This document shows, piece after piece, positions 58,365-64,000 of a stretch of 64,000 bases of DNA. This DNA is from CAIJMI01 sp043798445 (GTDB lineage: Bacteria > Patescibacteriota > Microgenomatia > UBA10105 > UBA927): contig JAZDOQ010000027.1 of NCBI GenBank assembly GCA_043798445.1, positions 1 to 64,000 on the forward strand. The letters run 5' to 3'. A program made the position numbers and the translations under genes. Numbering within the stretch: position 1 is the stretch's first letter; every line of letters begins with the position of its first letter. The notes below the pieces were generated by a model that was given only the letters and a program-made list of their open reading frames with translations, was not told the DNA's origin and made no database searches.

Positions 58365-59123
58365 ATGGTTAAGCATCCTTTTGCCTTCACGCTGATTGAA
58401 ATTTTATTAGTTGTCACAATTATTGGTATTATTGCACCAACTGCATATCTTGGAGTGTCCTCATATTTTGCCCAAGCACATGATTTTCAAAGAAAAAAGG
58501 ATTTAAAAGATCTCGAAGTTGTTATGGAATATTACTATGATGCGGCAACCGCATACCCCTCTGCCATACCAGCGTGCGGTAAACCGCTTATGTATAACGA
58601 TAAAGTCATTCTTGATTCATTTCCGTGTGATCCAACAACAAATGAGCCGTACACCTATCTCACTGATGAATTAACGCAATATCAATGGTACAAAATTTAT
58701 ACACATTTGGAGCGAAATGCAGATCAATCCATTCCGCTTATCGGGTGTTCTGATGGATGCGGACCGGAATGTGCATATAACTTTGGCGTTGCGAGCTCAA
58801 ACATATCTATTACTGCGTGTGTTTGGTCAGGACCGGATATTTCACCAAGACCAACGGAAGAACCAACAGAAACACCACAACCAACCATACAAACGGATCC
58901 ATCGAACTATCCAGCAGAACCAACGCTGTCACCAGCGCCGACACCGGCGTATTCGAATTATGTTTGTGCGCCCGGCGGCGGCCAGCTGGGATTTTGCGAA
59001 GTGTTTGATGATCCCGATCGGAGCTTATGTCCGTTTGTTTATCTTGATGACCCGACCTGTCAGAATAAATGCGACGATAAAAATAATCGGTGCAAAAATT
59101 CCTCAGGAAAATATATACCGTAA
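58365..59123 (+). CDS. Prepilin-like protein with type IV methylation site
   Basis: 252 residues from ATG 58365; this gives a short leader HPFA cleaved before FTLIEILLVVTIIGII, the type IV pilin/pseudopilin N-terminus. ATG 58326 lies only 2 nt after a TATACT box, which speaks against it. A pilin head (DFQRKKDLKDLEVVMEYY) is followed by a Pro/Thr-rich stalk (about 160-195) and a C-terminal cysteine-rich domain with about 8 Cys. Minor pilin or adhesin is likely. Confidence 0.85.
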   Translation: MVKHPFAFTLIEILLVVTIIGIIAPTAYLGVSSYFAQAHDFQRKKDLKDLEVVMEYYYDAATAYPSAIPACGKPLMYNDKVILDSFPCDPTTNEPYTYLTDELTQYQWYKIYTHLERNADQSIPLIGCSDGCGPECAYNFGVASSNISITACVWSGPDISPRPTEEPTETPQPTIQTDPSNYPAEPTLSPAPTPAYSNYVCAPGGGQLGFCEVFDDPDRSLCPFVYLDDPTCQNKCDDKNNRCKNSSGKYIP

Positions 59124-59135
59124 TAAGCTGTATGT

Positions 59136-59567
59136 TTACTGATATTTCTTTGCAAATTCACCAAACCAATCTATTGGTTTTTGATCCTCCGCTTTTCCGT
59201 TGTAATTGACCGTAATTTCTTCACCTGTTTTTATATTCCTGACCGCTTGATAGATCATTGTTTTTGCGTGGAAATCCTGTTTCCACTGGGTATTTGGTGT
59301 AAACGAGTGATTGTAGATTGAACCGTATCCAAGAACCATAGCGCCACACCTCATGCTCGTCCAGGGATAGAGATAATAAGCAAGAATGGTGTGTTCACAG
59401 TGAGTCCGTTCTTTGGGGGAAAGATATACGATAGGGCATGTTTCAATGATTTCCCCTTTCACAAAATTTTTTCCTGCAAAAACACCACGCCCTTTTTTAC
59501 CAGTCTCTTTTACAACGACTGATAAATTCATGGAAATAGATGATGAAACATCAGAGCCACCGGACAT
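59136..59567 (-). CDS. SET-domain protein (lysine methyltransferase-like)
   Basis: 143 residues, little more than one SET domain: KKGRGVFAGKNFVKGEIIE (SAM-binding start, near 24-42), GYGSIYNHSFTPNT (near 80-93, NHS core) and GEEITVNYNG (near 115-124). Typical of stand-alone bacterial SET proteins that methylate lysines on ribosomal or nucleoid proteins. The start overlaps the upstream gene; ATG 59531 is an alternative that begins at the domain. Co-transcribed with the zinc-ribbon gene. Confidence 0.88.
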   Translation of the reverse strand: MSGGSDVSSSISMNLSVVVKETGKKGRGVFAGKNFVKGEIIETCPIVYLSPKERTHCEHTILAYYLYPWTSMRCGAMVLGYGSIYNHSFTPNTQWKQDFHAKTMIYQAVRNIKTGEEITVNYNGKAEDQKPIDWFGEFAKKYQ

Positions 59568-60042
59568 ACGTGCATCCCGTTGCTTGTTTTTTTTCGCGAT
59601 CCCATCCTGCAGTTGAACATTTCTTCATTTTTTTGCCTGATGCTGTTGTGTACAATACAAGTTTTTCAGCGCATTCCGGACATTCTTCATCAAGCGGTTC
59701 TGTTGTACCATTAATCCATTCAACATAGTCACATCCTGTCACCTGTTTTTTTGTTGCATCCCAACCACCAGTTGAACATTTTTTCATTTTCTTTCCAAAA
59801 CGTGTCATGGAAAGAACGAGCGGGGCATCACACTTTGGACATGTTTCCTCAAGTGTTTGTGGCTCAAAGGGAAGCCAAAGAACGTAATCACACCCGTCAA
59901 TTTTTTTTGTATCTGTATTCCACATGCCCGCGTTACAGCGTCGTAGTTTTTTTCCGGAACCTGTGATAACGATCTCACTGAGGTTGCTGCCGCATTTTGG
60001 ACACGTTTCTTGTGTGTTAGTTGGATGTTGTTGTGTATTCAT
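59551..60042 (-). CDS. Three tandem topoisomerase-type zinc ribbons
   Basis: 163 residues made of three copies of about 48 residues. Each has CPKC or CPEC, then GKK(M/L)(K/R)(K/R)C, then GC(D/T)YV(E/L/R)W, the fourth-Cys zinc ribbon of topoisomerase I C-termini. No catalytic domain, so it is a free-standing nucleic-acid-binding module. Overlaps the SET gene by 17 bp, so the two are coupled and may work together on DNA or nucleoid proteins. Confidence 0.88.
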   Translation of the reverse strand: MNTQQHPTNTQETCPKCGSNLSEIVITGSGKKLRRCNAGMWNTDTKKIDGCDYVLWLPFEPQTLEETCPKCDAPLVLSMTRFGKKMKKCSTGGWDATKKQVTGCDYVEWINGTTEPLDEECPECAEKLVLYTTASGKKMKKCSTAGWDREKKQATGCTYVRWL

Positions 60043-60161
60043 ATTGTCATACTATAGCATGGATATTTCAAAAAATGTATGGAGAAAAATTTTTATGCGT
60101 ATATCTCCTCTTAACAAATGTGATGTCTATTGGTTATACTCTAATAACCAAAATGTGACAT

Positions 60162-60767
60162 ATGATTACAGAGCTCATTTTTGATGTTGAAACAAAAAAG
60201 TTATTTAGCGATATAACAACGGATGACCCGGGAGAGTTGGGGGTGTCAGTTGTTTCTGTGTACAGAAGAACATTAAACACCGCACTTGAAGAAATTGAAG
60301 GCGAAATGAGGAGTTTTTGGGAAAAGGATTTTTTTTCGATGTGGCCATGGTTTGTGAAAGCAGATAGAATAATCGGGTTTAATTCATTAAAATTTGATGT
60401 TCCGGCACTCAGGCCGTATGCGCCAGTAACGTTTTCTACATTGAAACACTTCGATATTATGGAATTAGTCCGCCAAAAACTCGGAAGACGAATTGGACTG
60501 AGCGCGCTTACAAAAGATACATTAGGAAATGAAAAAACCGATGTTGGTACCAACGCAGTTATCTATTGGACGAAAGGCGACCCAGTCAATTTACGTAAAT
60601 TACAAACATATTGTGAAGCGGATGTTGTGTTAACCCGAGATCTCTATGATTTTGGAAGGAAGAATAAATACCTCAAATATCGTGATAAATGGAATAATAT
60701 TGTAACCATTGATATAGATTTTTCATACCCAATTAAAAAAGAAGAACCTCAAATAGGATTATTTTAA
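60162..60767 (+). CDS. DEDD-family 3'-5' exonuclease-like protein
   Basis: 201 residues. RNase H fold acidic motifs: LIFDVETK (Exo I, Asp and Glu near 8-10), IIGFNSLKFDVPAL (Exo II, Asp near 79) and YCEADVVLTRDLYDF (Exo III, Asp near 164-170). The spacing fits predicted Pol B-type 3'-5' exonucleases. Overlaps the convergent patatin gene's stop by 9 bp. No partner polymerase nearby. An extended -10 (TTATACT) lies 21 nt before the ATG. Confidence 0.85.
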   Translation: MITELIFDVETKKLFSDITTDDPGELGVSVVSVYRRTLNTALEEIEGEMRSFWEKDFFSMWPWFVKADRIIGFNSLKFDVPALRPYAPVTFSTLKHFDIMELVRQKLGRRIGLSALTKDTLGNEKTDVGTNAVIYWTKGDPVNLRKLQTYCEADVVLTRDLYDFGRKNKYLKYRDKWNNIVTIDIDFSYPIKKEEPQIGLF

Positions 60768-61562
60768 TGCAAGTAGGCGTTTAATTGCATCTATCTTCTT
60801 TTCTGTTTCGTCAATGCCAAGTTGGATGGTTGGTCCACCGTGAACTGATTCTGTAATATTTTTTGGTGTTACGCGCGGCTCTATAATGATATCTGCGTAC
60901 TTACTATTTTCTTTTGCTAAACTATACCGCAAACTGTTGATTGTTGACCACGCGACGGAGATTGACGACGGTTGTTTTTGCGGTTGATTTGATTCTTTAT
61001 TGACAAGATATGCATCACAATTAACTGCAATGACGATATCAGCCCCCATGCCACGTACAACTGATGCGGGAACAGGCAGCGATATCCCGCCATCCATGAG
61101 GTATGAATTATCGATTTTCATAGGTTGAAAAAGCAGAGGGACTGAACTACTTGCGCGTACAGCATTAATCAGATCTCCGTGTTTGATAATAACCGGTTCA
61201 CCAGATGCAACATTTGTAGCCACAGCCGCAAAAGGAAGAGAAAGAGATTCTATAGTGCGTTTCCCTATATAATGTGCCAAAAATTCAATAGCACGTTGCC
61301 CTTTTATAACACCGGAAGAAAAGGCTGCATCGGTAAGAATCCATGCCAAGTCACGATAGCCAAAAGCTTCCACAATCGCTTCCACCTTGTTAATATCTCC
61401 AAGCGCTGCGAATACGCCGCCAATGACGGATCCTGCGCTGGTTCCTGCAATCATATCAATGGGGATTTGGTGAGCAAGAAGGGTTTTAATAACACCAATA
61501 TGAACGAGTCCTCGTACACCACCACTGCCAAGCGCAAGTCCAACCATTTTTCGTTTCTTCAT
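60759..61562 (-). CDS. Patatin-like phospholipase
   Basis: 267 residues. The N-terminal LALGSGGVRGLVHIGV oxyanion loop (9-24), nucleophile Ser42 in GTSAG and catalytic Asp157 in MDGGISLPVP. RssA/YlbK-type length, no signal peptide. Likely acyl hydrolase of the membrane. TATACT on the minus strand (61569-61574) is 6 nt before the ATG. Followed in the same direction by nothing closely spaced; converges with the exonuclease gene. Confidence 0.93.
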   Translation of the reverse strand: MKKRKMVGLALGSGGVRGLVHIGVIKTLLAHQIPIDMIAGTSAGSVIGGVFAALGDINKVEAIVEAFGYRDLAWILTDAAFSSGVIKGQRAIEFLAHYIGKRTIESLSLPFAAVATNVASGEPVIIKHGDLINAVRASSSVPLLFQPMKIDNSYLMDGGISLPVPASVVRGMGADIVIAVNCDAYLVNKESNQPQKQPSSISVAWSTINSLRYSLAKENSKYADIIIEPRVTPKNITESVHGGPTIQLGIDETEKKIDAIKRLLALK

Positions 61563-61578
61563 ATGGATAGTATATCAA

Positions 61579-62352
61579 TTATGTGAGAACAAAAAAGTAG
61601 AAAACACCCGCAAGAACAATACGATACACTGCAAATGGTAAGAATGAATTATTTTTTACAAATCGAAGGAATGTTTTAATTGCAAGAAGCGCCGTTACAA
61701 AAGATGTGACAAGTCCAACGGTAAGAAGTAATACCGTTGAAGTGTTGATGATAATAGGAGATTTTAATACATCAAGTCCAACCGCCGCTATCATTGTTGG
61801 AATAGCAAGAAGAAATGAAAATTCAACAGAAAGCTCTCTGGAGAGTCCTGTCAGTAGCCCGCTACATATTGATGCTGCAGACCGTGATACTCCCGGAATC
61901 ATGGAAAATGTTTGGCCAATTCCTATACATATCGCCTGTTTAGGGGTAATCTGTTCAAGCACTGTTGTTTTTCGCGGGAACCTTTTAACGGCATTCTCAA
62001 TAAGAAAAAATGCAATACCGCCAATGCATAAAGAAGCAACAACAACAAACGGATTTCCTAATAGATAGTGTTTGACAATTTTATAGAGCAAAAATCCAAT
62101 AATTGCTGTTGGAATAAATGCAAACAATAATGGTTTCCACAGGAATCGTTTTGATAGGAGGGTCCGTGCGTACAAAACAACGGCAGCAGCAATTGCTCCA
62201 AGCTGAATAATGATTTCAAACGATGTTAAAAAATCTGTTTGAGGAATCGCAAATAGTTTTCCGAATAAAATCATGTGTCCTGTTGATGAAACCGGTAAAA
62301 ATTCCGTAATTCCTTCGACGAATCCAAGAAGCAGTGCGTGAATAAGATTCAT
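61579..62352 (-). CDS. uppP: Undecaprenyl-diphosphate phosphatase
   Basis: 257 residues, eight hydrophobic segments. LGFVEGITEFLPVSSTGHMIL (near 9-29) and MIPGVSRSAASICSGL (near 152-167) are the two BacA signature loops with the catalytic Glu, Ser/His and Arg. Recycles the C55 carrier made by UppS (24444). Confers bacitracin tolerance in many bacteria. Confidence 0.95.
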   Translation of the reverse strand: MNLIHALLLGFVEGITEFLPVSSTGHMILFGKLFAIPQTDFLTSFEIIIQLGAIAAAVVLYARTLLSKRFLWKPLLFAFIPTAIIGFLLYKIVKHYLLGNPFVVVASLCIGGIAFFLIENAVKRFPRKTTVLEQITPKQAICIGIGQTFSMIPGVSRSAASICSGLLTGLSRELSVEFSFLLAIPTMIAAVGLDVLKSPIIINTSTVLLLTVGLVTSFVTALLAIKTFLRFVKNNSFLPFAVYRIVLAGVFYFFVLT

Positions 62353-62366
62353 AGAAGAATACTATT

Positions 62367-62561
62367 TTATGTAATTACCTCAATTGCAGCATTTGGACAA
62401 GCAGCGGCAGCTTCTCTAGCAAGTTTTTCATCAACTTCAGTATATGTTGATGGATCCTTTTTGATTGCAACAATACCGGTATCAATGGAAAAAAGCTCAG
62501 GTGCAATGGATGAACACATGCCGCATGATAAACATTTGTCTGTATGAACAGTGATAATCAT
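62367..62561 (-). CDS. Small ferredoxin, single [4Fe-4S]-type
   Basis: 64 residues from ATG 62561, with AAGGAGG 5 nt before. CLSCGMC (near 11-17) plus ACPNAAI (C near 57) are the four ligands of one cluster, as in monocluster ferredoxins. Electron carrier in the cytoplasm; redox partner not visible. The open frame upstream runs into the opposite gene and is rejected. Confidence 0.93.
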   Translation of the reverse strand: MIITVHTDKCLSCGMCSSIAPELFSIDTGIVAIKKDPSTYTEVDEKLAREAAAACPNAAIEVIT

Positions 62562-62572
62562 ATGCCTCCTCC

Positions 62573-62989
62573 TTATATTTTTATTCGATACCGTTTTATG
62601 TGTGTGGCGCCCGTTGTCAATTGTGCTGTGATGGTGAGTGTTGCTTGAGAAATGTTGTAATGCGGTGTGCATACCCCATGGCTGCACGTACCGAAATAGA
62701 GATCGCGTGAATCAGACACAAGACCAGTTGTTTGCACTGTTCCCATTGCGCCCTGAGTGATGCCATTTGCTACATACCGTAACTCATATAAAATTCGTTT
62801 TACAGTACCTAAATTTTGAAACGTTACAACAACACTGTTGGTTGATCGAGACAGTTTTGCTGTTGAGTATGAAACACTTCTTTGCCCTGAAACCGTTGCC
62901 TTTTTAACCCGTAGTTTTGCTGCATACATAGGAGACACAAGAAGGAAGCAAAAAATAACGCCTAAAATAGCTCGCGAAGCATACTTCAT
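62573..62989 (-). CDS. Secreted hypothetical protein
   Basis: 138 residues with a signal peptide (about 1-23, SRAILGVIFCFLLVSPMYAA) and a beta-rich mature part. One CSHGVC pair may form a disulfide. Fibronectin-like or similar fold suggested by alternating strands (NSVVVTFQNLGTVKRILYEL). Not recognised. Lies 11 bp upstream of the ferredoxin gene. Confidence 0.75.
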   Translation of the reverse strand: MKYASRAILGVIFCFLLVSPMYAAKLRVKKATVSGQRSVSYSTAKLSRSTNSVVVTFQNLGTVKRILYELRYVANGITQGAMGTVQTTGLVSDSRDLYFGTCSHGVCTPHYNISQATLTITAQLTTGATHIKRYRIKI

Positions 62990-63040
62990 AATAGCTCATA
63001 TTATATACCGCATATAGAAAATTTGGTAGAATGATCCTAT

Positions 63041-63649
63041 ATGAAAAAGCATATTATCATAGCAGGCGCTATTTTAGTCGTTGGATTAACAGTTGCAGGT
63101 CTTCTTGTGTTTAAAGATAGAATTTTCAAGAAATCCTCTGTTTCTCAGACGGTTGAAGAAATGAAAAAAGAAGTAGACCTATGGGAAGACCAAGCAGGAT
63201 TTTCGTTCCAATATCCAAAAGGAATAGTGATAGATAAACACGATGAAGATACTGAAAATTATGCACACCTTGAATTAACCGAAGCCTCACACAAAGGCCG
63301 GCTTATTGTGTGGGCAAAGGATACGCTCTACGGAGACGTTGATACGTGGGTAAAAAAAGATGCGTCTTTGAAAGAGGCTTCCGTCATTGATACGACACTT
63401 GGAGGAAAACCGGCAAAAAAAATCATTCTTACTAGTGCAACAAAAAAATTAATAACCGGAGTAATTGATGATCAAATTTTGTTTACCATTGAGGCAGAAA
63501 CAGAAGGAAATGTGTTTTGGCAAGAGACATACGACATAATTGTTCAAAGCTTTGTGTTTACTCCTATAGTTGGTCAAAAATCATCAGATAACGAGCCGAC
63601 TATTGAAAATTCAGGTTCTGTTATTGATGAGGAAGAGGTGTTGGAATAA
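63041..63649 (+). CDS. Membrane-anchored hypothetical protein
   Basis: 202 residues: N-terminal membrane helix (about 4-24, HIIIAGAILVVGLTVAGLLVF), then an extracytoplasmic domain (about 48-175) with FSFQYPKGIVIDKH as in PsbP-like lipoprotein domains, and an acidic tail. TAGAAT (63027-63032) 8 nt before the ATG. Function unknown. Confidence 0.75.
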   Translation: MKKHIIIAGAILVVGLTVAGLLVFKDRIFKKSSVSQTVEEMKKEVDLWEDQAGFSFQYPKGIVIDKHDEDTENYAHLELTEASHKGRLIVWAKDTLYGDVDTWVKKDASLKEASVIDTTLGGKPAKKIILTSATKKLITGVIDDQILFTIEAETEGNVFWQETYDIIVQSFVFTPIVGQKSSDNEPTIENSGSVIDEEEVLE

Positions 63650-63684
63650 TCGCGATTTATTATTCGGTGTGATATACTCTCGCT

Positions 63685-63960
63685 ATGTCTATAAATCTAT
63701 TTATTGGAAATTTACCATATACGACGGATGATGGTAAGCTCGGCGAAATATTTGCTCCCGCGGGAGTTGTCGTTTCTGCTCATGTGATTACGGATAAATA
63801 TTCAGGTCGATCGCGAGGATTTGGATTCGTTGAAATGAGTTCAGACGAAGAAGCAAAAAAAGCAATAGAATTATTAAACGGCACGGTCGTCGAAGGAAGA
63901 CCACTCGTAGTCAATGTTGCGAAACCACCTGCACCAGGCGTAAGTAATGTTATGGTGTAG
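63685..63960 (+). CDS. RNA-binding protein with one RRM
   Basis: 91 residues. RNP2 is LFIGNL (near 5-10) and RNP1 is RGFGFVEM (near 45-52), a complete single RRM with a short Pro-rich tail. Such proteins in bacteria bind single-stranded RNA, often in cold response. TATACT (63673-63678) lies exactly 6 nt before the ATG. Confidence 0.94.
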   Translation: MSINLFIGNLPYTTDDGKLGEIFAPAGVVVSAHVITDKYSGRSRGFGFVEMSSDEEAKKAIELLNGTVVEGRPLVVNVAKPPAPGVSNVMV

Positions 63961-64000
63961 GAGTTGGTGATGGAAGTGTCTGGCATCTTCCGCCAGTTGG

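Noticed and set aside
1..64000. Insertion sequences or prophage
   Set aside because: No transposase, integrase or phage structural gene was recognised in any frame.

Overview
The window looks like a chromosomal segment of a Candidate Phyla Radiation (Patescibacteria) bacterium, most likely a member of Microgenomates. This is inferred from gene content, not from a marker phylogeny. The signs are an archaeal-style mevalonate operon in a bacterium, a relaxase-less type IV secretion-like machine with PrgI-family and many VirB2/TrbC-like proteins, short proteins and tight 4-bp gene overlaps, several NUDIX and HD proteins of unknown role, and a low-GC genome using the standard code (TGA is a normal stop). 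Many genes have a -10 hexamer 6-7 nt before the start codon, which points to widespread leaderless mRNAs.

Layout. 1-17 kb: a type IV secretion/conjugation-like locus. A leftward operon carries a PrgI-like protein, a separate VirB4 N-domain-like protein, the VirB4 ATPase and a glycine-rich protein running off the window. A rightward gene encodes a VirD4/TraG-like ATPase, followed by nadD-nadE and a 1273-residue protein of unknown function. A leftward block carries a VirB6/TrbL-like protein and six small VirB2-like paralogues. 16.5-25.1 kb: an ECF sigma factor, a tiny membrane protein, a Yip1-like membrane protein, then a complete acetyl-CoA to isopentenyl diphosphate operon (HMG-CoA reductase, HMG-CoA synthase, thiolase, DUF35, mevalonate kinase, phosphomevalonate kinase, diphosphomevalonate decarboxylase) ending in uppS. 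uppP lies at 62 kb, so both ends of the undecaprenyl carrier route are here. 25-31 kb: two more VirB2-like proteins (one with a cysteine-rich ectodomain), SpoIID, membrane proteins, a PPM-like/propeller protein and smpB-tmRNA.

31.7-39.4 kb: comF, superoxide reductase, and a tRNA-rich accessory zone with all four serine isoacceptors and two arginine tRNAs. 39.4-47.4 kb: housekeeping genes (surE, DedA, flavoprotein, NUDIX, dnaG-rpoD, a PLP-fold protein). 47.4-54.5 kb: the most unusual part. A tRNA-Asn gene is followed by about seven unrelated one- or two-gene units, all in the same direction. They are separated by a family of short repeats that resemble diverged copies of the tRNA-Asn 3' end, several of them joined to a second repeat that carries the next gene's promoter. 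The unit next to the tRNA encodes a GIY-YIG nuclease and is bounded by an exact 17-bp copy of the tRNA 3' end. A similar but less regular arrangement follows the serine tRNAs. I read these as tRNA-anchored gene-cassette arrays, with no recombinase gene visible in the window. 54.5-64 kb: phosphoribosyltransferase, a P-type ATPase, a pseudopilin, SET and zinc-ribbon proteins, an exonuclease, patatin, uppP, ferredoxin and an RRM protein.
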